NCBI GenBank assembly: GCA_038210135.1
Contig: JBBQWZ010000051.1
Location: 1 to 45,660, forward strand
Source: JBBQWZ01 sp038210135
Lineage (GTDB): Bacteria > Acidobacteriota > Terriglobia > Bryobacterales > Bryobacteraceae
Length of the DNA: 45,660 nt
Direction: 5' to 3'
Of this stretch, positions 9,101-17,610 are shown piece after piece. The notes under the pieces were generated by a model that saw nothing but the letters and a program-made list of their open reading frames with translations, did not search any database and had not been told where the DNA came from. Each line of letters starts with the position of its first letter. Within the stretch, counting starts at the first letter, position 1. A program made the translations under genes and the position numbers.

Positions 9101-9120
9101 CAAGATCACCGGCCGCGTAA

Positions 9121-9354
9121 ACGATATTCGATATCTTCACGCCTTTGTGCGCCGGATCCGCCCCGAACCTCCCCGGAGTCCAGCAGGTCAATCTGCAGAT
9201 CGATCCGTTTTTCCCGACCTTCCAGACCTACATCTACGTCTGCGGCCAGGTCGGCGAAGGACCACGAATCTGCAGTCTTGCCGTCCCTATCTGGCTAAAG
9301 GCCACAGCGATAGCCCTGATCCGGGAGACTACCCGAAAAGGTGCCCAACCATAA
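9121..9354 (+). pseudogene. Fragment of a TIGR03437 C-terminal domain
   Basis: Frame 1 encodes GSAPNLPGVQQVNLQID, then FQTYIYVCGQVG and CSLAVPIWLK. The APxxxGxQQVNxQIP signature and the closing strand match the end of TIGR03437 domains, which normally sit at the C-terminus of long secreted proteins. No start codon or upstream body is present: the frame is closed by a stop at 9118-9120. It is taken as a leftover of a deleted gene. Confidence 0.55.
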
Positions 9355-9425
9355 AAGTCAATGCTTGCGCGACGGACAGGTAGTTGGAAACTATGGTTTT
9401 CGGGGAGCCGAGCTTCACAACGCCG

Positions 9426-10820
9426 CTAATGCTTTGGATGCCGGATGGAGTAGAGGTGATTCTCGGTGCGGAGAATCAGACGATCTCCAACCAGGGCCGG
9501 CGTTGCGAGGGCCATTTCATCCAGGTCGTTCGAATGCAGCAACTCGTATTTCTCGCCCGCGCGAATCACGAATGTCTTGCCCTGTTCGCTCAAACAAAAA
9601 ACTTTGCCTTTGTAGCCCCAGGGTGACGAACTGAACTCACTGTCGTCGCCAATGCGCGCCTTGTAGGTTTGTTCGCCGGTTTTCGCATCGAGCCGCGTGA
9701 GGATTCCGTTGTTCGCCAGGATATACAACCCGCCATCGTACGCGAGTTCTGTTGGATAAGAGCTTCCGGATTTGGGACGGACCCAGGCGACAGAATCGTT
9801 CCGTTTCGCGCCGTCCGGTGTCGTCAGGTCGCCAACCGCGCCGGGCTTAATCGCGGTGATCGATGTCATCGCTCCGCCGTTGAGATACAGCAGGCCGCCG
9901 TAAGCGAATGGGCTCGGAGCAGGCATCGGCGACATCCCTCCGATGCGCCACAGTTCCTTGCCTTCAAGATCGTAGCTGATCGCGAGTCCAGGACCGATGG
10001 TCACGATTTCGGTACGCAGCGCGTTTTTCCAGACATAAGGGGTTGCCCAACCCGTCTGGCGATCCGAGCCTTTCACATGAATTGACCGGTTCGTCCGCCA
10101 AATTTGTTCGCCGCTGTTCCTATCGAAGGCAGCGATGAATTGTTGCTTCTCGTTGTCATTGACGACAACGACCATGTTGTTGATAACCGTGGGTGACGAA
10201 GCCGTGCCCATCTCCATGATTGTCGGGAAGGGTTCCATCGGCGTGCTCCACAACTGCTTGCCATCAAGATCGAAGGCGTACAGGCCCAGGTTGTTGATAT
10301 ATACATAGACCCGATTGCCGTCGGTCACTGGAGTCTCGGAACAGAAGCTGTTTTTGCGATGGCGGCCCCCGGGTGGGCGACCCGAATAGAATTCCCGTTT
10401 CCAGTTGACTTTGCCGGATTCAAGATCGATCGAGTAGAGAAGGTAATGAACCGAGATCTCATTCGGCAGCTCGAAGTCCCGCTCATTCAGCTTGTCGAGC
10501 AGTTCCTGCCCCTTGAAGCCCTGTTTTTGTAGTTCAGCGATGTAATCATTCGAATAGGTGCTGCCAATCTGAGGACGCTTCGCCTTCCCCTCCGGCGTCA
10601 CAGTTGTCACAAAGACGTTTTTCCCGGCAACGATTGGAGAAGACCAGCCGAGACCCGGAAGGGTGGCGCTCCATTCGATGTTGGCGGTTTTAGACCACTT
10701 TTCAGGAAGGCTCGAATTTATGGACGAGGGATTCGACGCCGGTCCGCGGAAACCAGGCCATTCAGGATCCGCGCCGAAGACGCAAAAAGCCAGAAATAAT
10801 GGTGCAAGGCCCCGGTTCAT
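9426..10820 (-). CDS. Secreted PQQ-like beta-propeller repeat protein
   Basis: A 464-residue protein with a short signal peptide (MNRGLAPLFLAFCVFGAD) followed by WPGFRGPASNPSS, the usual opening of a large family of acidobacterial and planctomycetal PQQ-binding-like propellers. Propeller blades recur through the sequence: GLGWSSPIVAGKNVFVTTV, YSIDLESGKVNWKREF, SETPVTDGNRVYVYINNLG, YAFDLDGKQLWSTPM, SSPTVINNMVVVV, ISYDLEGKELWRIGG and TRLDAKTGEQTYKARIG. No PQQ-dependent dehydrogenase catalytic residues are evident, so it is probably a binding or scaffold propeller and not a dehydrogenase; the ligand is unknown. The second propeller gene in the window (13726) opens in the same way. It is transcribed toward the pseudogene debris at 9 kb and has no operon partner. 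Confidence 0.85.
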   Translation of the reverse strand: MNRGLAPLFLAFCVFGADPEWPGFRGPASNPSSINSSLPEKWSKTANIEWSATLPGLGWSSPIVAGKNVFVTTVTPEGKAKRPQIGSTYSNDYIAELQKQGFKGQELLDKLNERDFELPNEISVHYLLYSIDLESGKVNWKREFYSGRPPGGRHRKNSFCSETPVTDGNRVYVYINNLGLYAFDLDGKQLWSTPMEPFPTIMEMGTASSPTVINNMVVVVNDNEKQQFIAAFDRNSGEQIWRTNRSIHVKGSDRQTGWATPYVWKNALRTEIVTIGPGLAISYDLEGKELWRIGGMSPMPAPSPFAYGGLLYLNGGAMTSITAIKPGAVGDLTTPDGAKRNDSVAWVRPKSGSSYPTELAYDGGLYILANNGILTRLDAKTGEQTYKARIGDDSEFSSSPWGYKGKVFCLSEQGKTFVIRAGEKYELLHSNDLDEMALATPALVGDRLILRTENHLYSIRHPKH

Positions 10821-11299
10821 GCCTCTATTGGACTACAAATGCCTGAAAGTGTCACTCGAGATCATTTCCGAAGCGTCTCGCCGGTTGCCGGACGATCTCA
10901 AAGGTCGGCATACCGACATCGATTGCCAGCCCTGGCTACGGCAGGCAACGTCCGCCGGCACGAGCACGAAGTAGTCGATGATGCCGTGGCCTGGCACACC
11001 GTCACTCAAAGCTAGGTGGCTGACGAGACGCCTCCACCGCAGAGCTACAACCGGCCCGGTGCTGTCCGCTTCTTGGCGGCTTGTGGAGAAAGAGTTCGCC
11101 TTCCCCGATTTGTCCCAGCAGAACTCCCGTAGCACGTCACCCAACGAGGCAATAACGGCACGGCGGAACGGAGTCAACGGGCGCTACCGGACCCTACGCC
11201 CGACCTCTTGACTTCCAGTTGCGTCGCATTCCCGGGAAGAATTGAGGTACGATGATGTCCATTGCAGACGGCTGCCCGCCGGATTCAAGAGGACCCTTT
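10821..11299. other. 480-bp region without a supported gene
   Basis: Open frames exist on both strands (for example minus 10833-11177) but none has a recognisable motif, a signal peptide or a convincing ribosome site. The minus-strand stretch around 10920-10990 (IIDYFVLVPADVACRSQGW) looks slightly protein-like and could be an unrecognised gene fragment. The last 12 bases before 11300 carry the AGAGGA ribosome site of the next gene. Confidence 0.4.
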
Positions 11300-12382
11300 A
11301 TGCGGATCGTTTTATTATTAATTCCCGCCCTCGCGCTTGCGCAAGGGCCTCGCACGCCAGATGGCCGGCCCGACTTTTCGGGTATGTACGACATCACCAC
11401 TCTGACCCCGGTATCGCGGCCGGCCGCTTACGGTACGCGCAAGTCGTTAAGCGAGCAAGAAGCACTCGCACAAACCAAAGCGCGGGAGGATAAGGCGGCC
11501 GAGTTCAACAAAGCCTCCGATCCGAATCGCCAAGCCCCACCCAAGGGCGGCGCCCGGCCTGCCGGCGTAACCGGAGCGCCCGAAGCATTTGAAGGAGCGG
11601 CCGGCAATGTTGGCGGCTACAACCAAGTCTGGGTGGATTTCGGCAACCAGGCTTTCAAGCTCGAGGGCCAATATCGGACCTCCATTATCGTCGACCCTCC
11701 CAATGGGAACATGCCACCCATGACGCCCGAGGCGATGAAGCGCTCGGCCGCGGCCAATCGGGCTCTGTATGCGGAGTTTGCCCGTCCCAATCGCGGCGAC
11801 GCATGGTGGATCAAGGAAGGAATCTCGCCCGGCCCATATGACGATCCCGAACTACGCCCGCTGGCGGAGCGGTGTATTGTATCGTTCGGCCAAAGCCCCA
11901 CGACTCCCGCGCTGCCGAATTATTTCTACAACAATCTGAAGCAGATCGTGCAGTCAAAAGATACGGTCGTGATCTTCAACGAAATGATCCACGACGCGCG
12001 CATCGTCCGCATGAACGCGAAACACGATCCGCCGGAAATTCGCCGCTGGGCGGGCGATTCAGTCGGTCATTGGGAAGGTGAGGTTCTGGTTGTGGACACT
12101 ACTAATTTCAGGGATGAGTCTGTCCTCCAAGGCGCCGACCGCAACCTCCATGTGATTGAGAAATTCAGCCGGATCGATAGCAAAACCCTGCTCTACCAGT
12201 TCACCATCGACGACCCCACCGTCTGGACCAAGTCCTGGAGCGGTGAGATGCCCTGGGCAGCCACCGATGGCCGCATCTACGAGTACGCCTGCCACGAGGG
12301 CAACTACTCCTTCGGGAACATTCTGCGCGGCGCGCGCCAGCTTGAGGCCGAGGCGATGAAGCAATCCGCGACGAAGAAGTGA
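11300..12382 (+). CDS. Secreted protein of a Solibacter-type family of unknown function
   Basis: A 360-residue protein with a signal peptide (MRIVLLLIPALALAQ) followed by GPRTPDGRPDFSGMYDI, the standard opening of a large, mostly acidobacterial family of exported proteins without a known role. Other visible conserved patches are QYRTSIIVDPPNGNMPPMT, RCIVSFG, VVIFNEMIHDARIVRM, RRWAGDSVGHWEGEVLVVDTTNF and EYACHEGNYSFGNILRGAR. These patches (a GxWxGxxLVVxTTxF-like strand pair and a final ExxCHEGNY motif) are hallmarks I recall for that family. ATG 11300 is chosen over the upstream ATG 11252 because it gives the signal peptide and has AGAGGA about 6-12 bases upstream. It appears monocistronic. 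Confidence 0.8.
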   Translation: MRIVLLLIPALALAQGPRTPDGRPDFSGMYDITTLTPVSRPAAYGTRKSLSEQEALAQTKAREDKAAEFNKASDPNRQAPPKGGARPAGVTGAPEAFEGAAGNVGGYNQVWVDFGNQAFKLEGQYRTSIIVDPPNGNMPPMTPEAMKRSAAANRALYAEFARPNRGDAWWIKEGISPGPYDDPELRPLAERCIVSFGQSPTTPALPNYFYNNLKQIVQSKDTVVIFNEMIHDARIVRMNAKHDPPEIRRWAGDSVGHWEGEVLVVDTTNFRDESVLQGADRNLHVIEKFSRIDSKTLLYQFTIDDPTVWTKSWSGEMPWAATDGRIYEYACHEGNYSFGNILRGARQLEAEAMKQSATKK

Positions 12383-12520
12383 AGATTCGAACATCCGATT
12401 TGTGCCCGGATTGATTTCCGCGCTGACGCTTTCCGCCGAGCGGAACCGTGTCAGCGGGGTGATTGACGCGATTTTTAACTCACGATTCTTAACGCGACGC
12501 GATTCTTACGATTCTCAACT

Positions 12521-12543
12521 CCAGGTTGAACTTATCAACCTGG
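12521..12543. repeat. Perfect 9-bp palindrome with 5-base loop
   Basis: ccaggttga (12521-12529), loop actta, tcaacctgg (12535-12543). No T run follows on either strand, so it is not a standard terminator. Just upstream, at about 12470-12520, lies AT-richer DNA with four copies of a cgattct-like word. It could be an operator or a transcript-stabilising hairpin for the gene at 11300. Confidence 0.5.
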
Positions 12544-12659
12544 CTCGAAGGAATTTGCAAAGAAAGCGCGCCTTCGCGTTAAAACGACCCTCGTCGGCAA
12601 AGACAAGTTCCACGGCTTTAGAGAGCGGAAGATCGCCTCCAAGCACTCCAACCGGCTTG

Positions 12660-12665
12660 TATAAT
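12660..12665 (+). promoter_or_regulatory. Candidate -10 box for the 105-residue protein gene
   Basis: A consensus TATAAT lies 28 bases before the start codon at 12694 and a strong Shine-Dalgarno site (aaggagg, about 12682-12688) lies between them. No good -35 hexamer is visible at the expected distance. Confidence 0.45.
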
Positions 12666-12693
12666 ACCCAGGTCTTTCCTTAAGGAGGAAGCT

Positions 12694-13011
12694 ATGCGCA
12701 TGTTGTTGAAGGTGTCGATCCCGGTCGTGACCGGCAACGCAGCCGCCAAAGCCGGTACGCTCGGATCGACCATCGAACGGATCCTGTCCGACCTGAAACC
12801 CGAATCCGCTTATTTTGGGACCGACGACCAGGGCCGCCGCGCCGCTACGATCGTCTTCGATCTGAAAGACGCGACCCACATCCCGGCCGTAGCCGAGCCC
12901 TGGTTTCTCGCCTTCGAGGCGACTGTAGCTCTTCAGCCGGTGATGCTCCCGCAAGATCTCGCCCAGGCCGGTCCGTCTATCGGAGAAGCGGTAAAAAACT
13001 TCGCGAAGTAG
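12694..13011 (+). CDS. Small cytosolic protein of unknown function (105 residues)
   Basis: The gene is well supported: aaggagg lies 6 bases before ATG 12694 and a TATAAT box lies upstream. The protein has no signal peptide or membrane segment. The sequence (MLLKVSIPVVTGN, then SAYFGTDDQGRRAATIVFDL, then IPAVAEPWFLAFEATVALQPVM) resembles small ferredoxin-like alpha/beta proteins of the DUF3303 or dimeric alpha-beta barrel kind, in which a strand, a helix and a paired strand carry such patterns, but I cannot assign a family with certainty. It is followed convergently by the response regulator gene, with 27 bp between stops. Confidence 0.75.
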   Translation: MRMLLKVSIPVVTGNAAAKAGTLGSTIERILSDLKPESAYFGTDDQGRRAATIVFDLKDATHIPAVAEPWFLAFEATVALQPVMLPQDLAQAGPSIGEAVKNFAK

Positions 13012-13038
13012 GTCGCTCTCTATCGAGCAGGAAGCGAG

Positions 13039-13455
13039 CTACGCCGCGGCAGTGGATTGACCCTTGCACAAGGCGATCAGTTCCTGTGCCAGAGCCTCGC
13101 ACTCCGTCAGGCTGGAGGGCTTGTTCCGGAAGTGAGCTCCAAGACTCTCGACCGCGTCCTTCTCGCTCGGCGTAGCCGCGCCCGTCACGACGACCACCTG
13201 AACGTGACTCAGCGTTGGAGTCGCCCGGATCGCTGTCAGAACCTCGAGTCCATCATAGCGGGGAAGATGAAGGTCAACCACGATGACACAGGGATGCGGA
13301 GAATCTCTGTGTGTATGCTGGACGTATTCGATGGCTTGTTCGCCGTCGGAAAGAACGAAAATCTCGACATCGTGGGCATGCTGCTCGAGGCAGCGTTTGA
13401 GGATAAAGACGTCTGCGCCATTATCCTCGATGAGAAGAACCTGCGGTTGTGACAT
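13039..13455 (-). CDS. Single-domain response regulator (receiver only, Rcp1-like)
   Basis: A 138-residue stand-alone receiver domain. The acidic pocket is E10-D11 (VLLIEDN), the phosphoacceptor is D61 (CVIVVDLHLPRYDG), the switch Thr is in VVVTGAAT and the conserved Lys in FRNKPSS. The long DLHLPRYDGLEVL loop and short C-terminal helix fit the Rcp1/CheY-like regulators that relay phosphate from bacteriophytochrome-type or hybrid histidine kinases and have no DNA-binding output. No kinase is encoded nearby. ATG 13455 is preferred to the TTG 13464 in the same frame. It diverges from the propeller gene at 13726. Confidence 0.88.
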   Translation of the reverse strand: MSQPQVLLIEDNGADVFILKRCLEQHAHDVEIFVLSDGEQAIEYVQHTHRDSPHPCVIVVDLHLPRYDGLEVLTAIRATPTLSHVQVVVVTGAATPSEKDAVESLGAHFRNKPSSLTECEALAQELIALCKGQSTAAA

Positions 13456-13725
13456 TCGCGGCAAATCCTACGTCTGATGTTTCGGCCCGGCCAGATGACA
13501 GGTCACTGTAGCACACCAAACGCACGAGCGGTCAGCGCAGGAAACAGCCACTCAAAATGCCCTTCTCCGGTCGCCGGTGCCGTTCCAGAGGGTCCTTTGT
13601 GCCGCTCTCGGGTTGCTCGGCGGATCACCTAGAAAAACCGCTTCCTCCAACCGGTACTCCGTGATACCTTTCTGACTGCGACAGCGCAGCATTTCAGCAA
13701 CTTCCAAGAAGCAAAGGGGTACCGA

Positions 13726-15213
13726 ATGTTCAAGGGATCCTGCTATTTGTTCCTGGCTCTGGCGGCGCAAGCGGCCGACAAGCCGAAAGAAAGCTGGCCG
13801 CAATTCCGTGGACCCGGAGCCAGCGGAGTCGCCGACGATTCCTCCCAAGCCCCGGCGGTGTTCGGCCCCTCGAAAAATGTCCTCTGGAAAACGCCTCTGC
13901 CGGGCGGACAGGGCTCGCCCTGCATCTGGGGTGAGCATATCTTTATCACGTCCTTTGATACCGAAAAGAAGCAGCTCGAAGTCATCGCGCTGAACCGCAA
14001 AGACGGCAAGATCAAATGGCGTAGAGCCGTGGATGCGCCGCAAATCGAGAAGGTCCACGAGATAGGCAGCCCCGCCGCCTCGACCCCGGTCACCGACGGC
14101 GAGCGCGTCTACGTGTACCTGGGCTCCTTCGGAGTCCTGGCCTATGACTTCGCGGGCAACGTCGCCTGGACGCATCCTTTGCCGCTCTACACCGGACCTT
14201 ATGGAAGCGCGACGTCTCCGGTGCTAGCCGGAAATGTACTGCTGATCTCCCGCGACTACCGCCCCGAGCCCGCGCTGATCGCCCTCAATAAGAAGGATGG
14301 AACCGACGCCTGGACCGCCAAGCTCACGCCGGTTCGGTTTGCCCATTCCGCGTCGCATTCGACGCCACTTGTCTTCAAGGATCAAATCATTCTCAATCGC
14401 CCGACGCGCGTTTCGGGCCACAGCATCACCGACGGTCACGAGCTTTGGAAGGTGCCGACCACCTCTACCGGCGAAGCGAGCCCGATTACCGATGGCGAAA
14501 CCATCTACGCCGCCGCCTTCAACATGGGCGCCGACGAAGCTTCCAAAGCCGAAAAGACTCCCTGGTCCGTCGTGCTGGCGAAATACGATAAGAATGGCGA
14601 CGGAAAGCTGAGCAAAGAAGAAACTCCGGACGACGATCTGTACATTCTGTACCGCGTCGGAGTGCCGAAGGATGTCCCCGGAGCTCACTTCACTTTGAAG
14701 TTGTTCTGGGGAAACATCGACGCGAACAAAGACGGCTTCATCGACGAAAAGGAATATGATGCCGCCTTCGTAAACTTCACCCGTCCGCCGGGCACCAACA
14801 ATGGCCTGATGGCCATCCGCCCGGAAGGCGAAGGCGACATTTCCGCGAAGGGTGTTGTTTGGAAGGAACTCCGCAGCGTGCCCGAAGTTCCGGCTCCCTT
14901 GTTTTACCGCGGCCAAGTCTACATGGTGGCGAACGGCGGCATCCTTACCTCGCTAGACGCGAAAACCGGCAAGCTCCTGTTCCGTAGCCGCGTCGGCGCG
15001 CCCGGAGCCTACTTCTCGTCACCGGTCGCAGCAGCGGGTAAGGTGTTCGTCGCCTCCTCGGACGGCGTCGTCAGCGTCGTGAAGGCGGGTCCGGATTTCG
15101 AGATCCTGTCGCACAATGACCTGGGCGAACCCATCTTCGGCACCCCCGCGCTAGTCGGGTCCCGCATCTACCTGCGGACCTCGACCGCCCTTTGGGCATT
15201 CGGCGAAAAATAG
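13726..15213 (+). CDS. PQQ-like beta-propeller protein with inserted EF-hand pair
   Basis: A 495-residue protein with a short hydrophobic start (MFKGSCYLFLALAAQAAD) and the family opening SWPQFRGPGASGV. Propeller blades include SPCIWGEHIFITSFD, IALNRKDGKIKWRRA, STPVTDGERVYVYLGSFG, ALNKKDGTDAWTAKL, SLDAKTGKLLFRSRVG and IYLRTSTALWAFG. Between blades, at about residues 286-345, sit two EF-hand loops: DKNGDGKLSKEE and DANKDGFIDEKE, each with Asp/Asn at positions 1, 3 and 5 and Glu at 12, so both look able to bind calcium. Shine-Dalgarno aaggggt precedes ATG 13726. Relatives with this combination are common in acidobacteria and planctomycetes. Function and ligand are unknown; export is inferred. 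Confidence 0.87.
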   Translation: MFKGSCYLFLALAAQAADKPKESWPQFRGPGASGVADDSSQAPAVFGPSKNVLWKTPLPGGQGSPCIWGEHIFITSFDTEKKQLEVIALNRKDGKIKWRRAVDAPQIEKVHEIGSPAASTPVTDGERVYVYLGSFGVLAYDFAGNVAWTHPLPLYTGPYGSATSPVLAGNVLLISRDYRPEPALIALNKKDGTDAWTAKLTPVRFAHSASHSTPLVFKDQIILNRPTRVSGHSITDGHELWKVPTTSTGEASPITDGETIYAAAFNMGADEASKAEKTPWSVVLAKYDKNGDGKLSKEETPDDDLYILYRVGVPKDVPGAHFTLKLFWGNIDANKDGFIDEKEYDAAFVNFTRPPGTNNGLMAIRPEGEGDISAKGVVWKELRSVPEVPAPLFYRGQVYMVANGGILTSLDAKTGKLLFRSRVGAPGAYFSSPVAAAGKVFVASSDGVVSVVKAGPDFEILSHNDLGEPIFGTPALVGSRIYLRTSTALWAFGEK

Positions 15214-15228
15214 GACGCACCGCGCCGA

Positions 15229-15471
15229 TTGAACCCGGAGTGTAGGCGACGGGACTTCCGTTCTTCTAACGGTTCTTAGAAAGCGCGAGCTTATGAGCGT
15301 TTGGTGAAAATGCGGGTCCCGTCGCTTACGCTCGGGGTTCAAGCCGGGGTTGTTTGCTTTCATCGCTAGAGGTATCCGTATCCAGAGTCCCGTCGCTTAC
15401 GCTTCGGGTTCAATCTGCGCGGGGTGGGTGAGTTGGAAAGCGCTAGCTTACGGTCTCGGCTCGGGGTTGAA
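15229..15471. repeat. Cluster of four dispersed GC-rich elements
   Basis: Within 250 bp after the propeller gene are one inverted copy (15229-15255, ttgaacccggagtgtaggcg...) and two direct near-identical copies (15316-15342 and 15387-15413, each beginning gtcccgtcgcttacgct and ending gggttcaa), plus a degenerate copy at 15440-15471 (agcttacggtctcggctcgg, then ggttgaa). The first and second copies face each other, so the transcript could fold into a long hairpin and act as a terminator or stabiliser. Confidence 0.65.
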
Positions 15472-15528
15472 ATTCCGCCCTGGCGGGTGGGGTAATTCGC
15501 CACGCATCGCAAATAACTGGAAACGCTA

Positions 15529-15567
15529 GGGCTTAGAACGGCATCGAGACGAACCGTTCTAAGGCCC
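15529..15567. repeat. Long imperfect hairpin upstream of the DUF1549 gene
   Basis: gggcttagaacgg (15529-15541) pairs with ccgttctaaggccc (15554-15567) with one bulged base and a 12-base loop. AT-rich DNA (attatttatcgtctttaagg) follows. It could end transcription from the left or form part of the leader of the DUF1549/DUF1501 operon. The word tagaacg also recurs at about 6847-6863. Confidence 0.45.
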
Positions 15568-15662
15568 CCTTACGATTATTTATCGTCTTTAAGGTAGGAA
15601 ACTATCTATCCGCGGCGGGGTTGATCAAGCATACTGGAGGAACGGGGATTCCGTCCGACGAT

Positions 15663-17588
15663 ATGCAGCACACCAAAAAGCCTTCTTTCAAAATCCGCCA
15701 ATGGATAGCCGCCGCTTCGATCCCCGCCCTCATGGGCGGATTCTGGATCGCCAAAGGTCAGCAAATGACCAAAGCCTCGGACGAGCAGCAACTTACCGTA
15801 GACCATTCGAATTGCCTGTTCTTCGGCGCGGAACGCGATCGCATCGCCGCCAGGGAACGCAACAAGTTTGCTCTCAGTAAGATGACGGCGGACGTGAGCT
15901 CGCAGCTCACCCCGTTGGGCGTCTCGGCAAAGGCCACCCGCAAGGACGCCACGGCAGCCGATTCGACCAGCAAGAACCTGATCGACAAGTACATTTTCAC
16001 CGCTCTGAAGGACGCGAACGTCACCCCCGCCGATAAGACCACCGATTGGGAATTTATCCGCCGCGCCACGCTCGACCTCACCGGTCGCGTGCCGCAGGTA
16101 TCCCGGCTGTTGTCCTTTACCTCCGACGGCTCCGTCACCAAGCGCGACAAGCTGGTGGACGAACTCCTCGCCTCCCCGGAATTCGTGGACAAATGGACGG
16201 TCTACTACGGCGACCTCTTCAAGAACACCGTCGCGAACAATAACGTCAACCGCTACGCGGGCGGACGCGACGGCTTTTACAACTGGATCCACGATTCGCT
16301 CGCCGCCAACAAGCCCTATAACAAGATGGCGACCGAGCTCATCTCAGCCAACGGCATCGACAATTACACGCAAGGCGAACTGAATTGGCTGGTCGGTGCG
16401 AAGACCAGTGGCGGACCTGCCCAGGACGACCAGGACAGCATGGCCGCCACCACCGCCGAAACCTTCCTTGGAATTTCCCATCTCAATTGCCTGCTCTGCC
16501 ACAACGGGCGCGGACACCTCGACGCCCTGAGCGTCTGGGGTGCTGGCACCAGCCGCAGCCAAGCCTGGGGCATGGCCGCCTTCTTCTCGCACACCACCCT
16601 GCAGCGCAAACTGGTCGATCCGGCCGTGCCGAACGTCAGCTATTGGTGGCCCGCCGATAACGTCAAGACCGACTACGTCCTAGGCTCCACCACGGGCAAC
16701 CGCCCAGCCCGCACCATCACCGGCACTACCCGCACCGTCACGCCGACCTACATGTTTAATGGCGATAACGTGAAAGCCGGCGCCGATTATCGCACCGCTT
16801 TCGCCGCCGAAGTCACCGGCGACTTCCAGTTCGCCCGCGCGAGCGTCAACTACATCTGGAAAGAGTTTTTTGGCCGCGGAATCGTGGACCCGGTCAATCA
16901 GTTCGATCCGGCGCGACTCGATCCCAACAATCCGCCTCCCGATCCCTGGACCCTCCAGCCGTCGAATCCCCAATTACTCGACGCGCTGGCCAACTCCTTC
17001 GTCGACAGCGGCTACGACATCCGCGCGCTCATGAAGCTGATTGTCACCTCCGAGACCTACCAGCTTTCCTCGCGCTACAACGGGACTTGGAACCCGGCCT
17101 GGGAACCGCTTTTCGCCCGCAAAATGATCCGCCGCCTCTGGGGCGAGGAGCTGCTGGACGCCGTCGTGCAAACCTCCGGCGTGCCCAACACCCTCCGCCA
17201 GGACACCATCGTCACCGGCTTCGCCATGCAGATCCCGCAGCCGAATGCGTTGAATAACAACTTCATCAACTCGTTCCTCCCCGGCAACCGCGACGACGAA
17301 CAACGGCGCACCGACGGAGCCACCCAACAGGCGCTCGCCCTGATGAACGATGCGAACATCATGGGCCGCGTCACTTCCACCATACCGGCGCAGCTTCTCT
17401 CGATCTCGCTGCTCCAGTCCGATCAGGCCGCGGTCGATACCATTTACCTCACCGTCCTGTCCCGCATGCCAACCGATAGCGAACGCGCGCTCGCCTACGC
17501 GGCCCTCAAAGCCGGTCCGCGGCGGCAAAAAGCCGAAAACCTGTTGTGGACGCTCTACAACAAAGTCGATTTCATCTTCAACTACTAA
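15663..17588 (+). CDS. DUF1549/DUF1553 protein (exported, CxxCH motif)
   Basis: A 641-residue protein. An N-terminal signal or anchor (residues about 10-32, WIAAASIPALMGGFWIAKG) precedes a DUF1549 domain (about 100-310: IDKYIFTALKDANVTPADKTTDWEFIRRATLDLTGRVP, then CLLCHNGRGHLDALS with C276-L-L-C-H280) and a DUF1553 domain (about 370-640: FARASVNYIWKEFFGRGIVDP, ALANSFVDSGYDIRALMKLI and EELLDAVVQTSG). This pair of domains occurs in planctomycetes and acidobacteria, nearly always next to DUF1501 as here; the role is unknown, perhaps oxidative or hydrolytic breakdown of polymers at the cell surface. The planctomycete-type cytochrome c domain often found in front is absent. I take ATG 15663 over the TTG 15621. 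The DUF1501 gene starts 22 bp after the stop. Confidence 0.88.
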   Translation: MQHTKKPSFKIRQWIAAASIPALMGGFWIAKGQQMTKASDEQQLTVDHSNCLFFGAERDRIAARERNKFALSKMTADVSSQLTPLGVSAKATRKDATAADSTSKNLIDKYIFTALKDANVTPADKTTDWEFIRRATLDLTGRVPQVSRLLSFTSDGSVTKRDKLVDELLASPEFVDKWTVYYGDLFKNTVANNNVNRYAGGRDGFYNWIHDSLAANKPYNKMATELISANGIDNYTQGELNWLVGAKTSGGPAQDDQDSMAATTAETFLGISHLNCLLCHNGRGHLDALSVWGAGTSRSQAWGMAAFFSHTTLQRKLVDPAVPNVSYWWPADNVKTDYVLGSTTGNRPARTITGTTRTVTPTYMFNGDNVKAGADYRTAFAAEVTGDFQFARASVNYIWKEFFGRGIVDPVNQFDPARLDPNNPPPDPWTLQPSNPQLLDALANSFVDSGYDIRALMKLIVTSETYQLSSRYNGTWNPAWEPLFARKMIRRLWGEELLDAVVQTSGVPNTLRQDTIVTGFAMQIPQPNALNNNFINSFLPGNRDDEQRRTDGATQQALALMNDANIMGRVTSTIPAQLLSISLLQSDQAAVDTIYLTVLSRMPTDSERALAYAALKAGPRRQKAENLLWTLYNKVDFIFNY

Positions 17589-17610
17589 GCGAACCAAAGA
17601 GGATCCAGCC

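Noticed and set aside
10833..11177. 114-codon minus-strand frame
   Set aside because: No recognised motif, no ribosome site, odd composition; noted only in the description of the gap.
15316..15413. tRNA-like ggttcaa words
   Set aside because: The ggggttcaa words belong to the dispersed repeat; no cloverleaf or acceptor stem can be formed around them.
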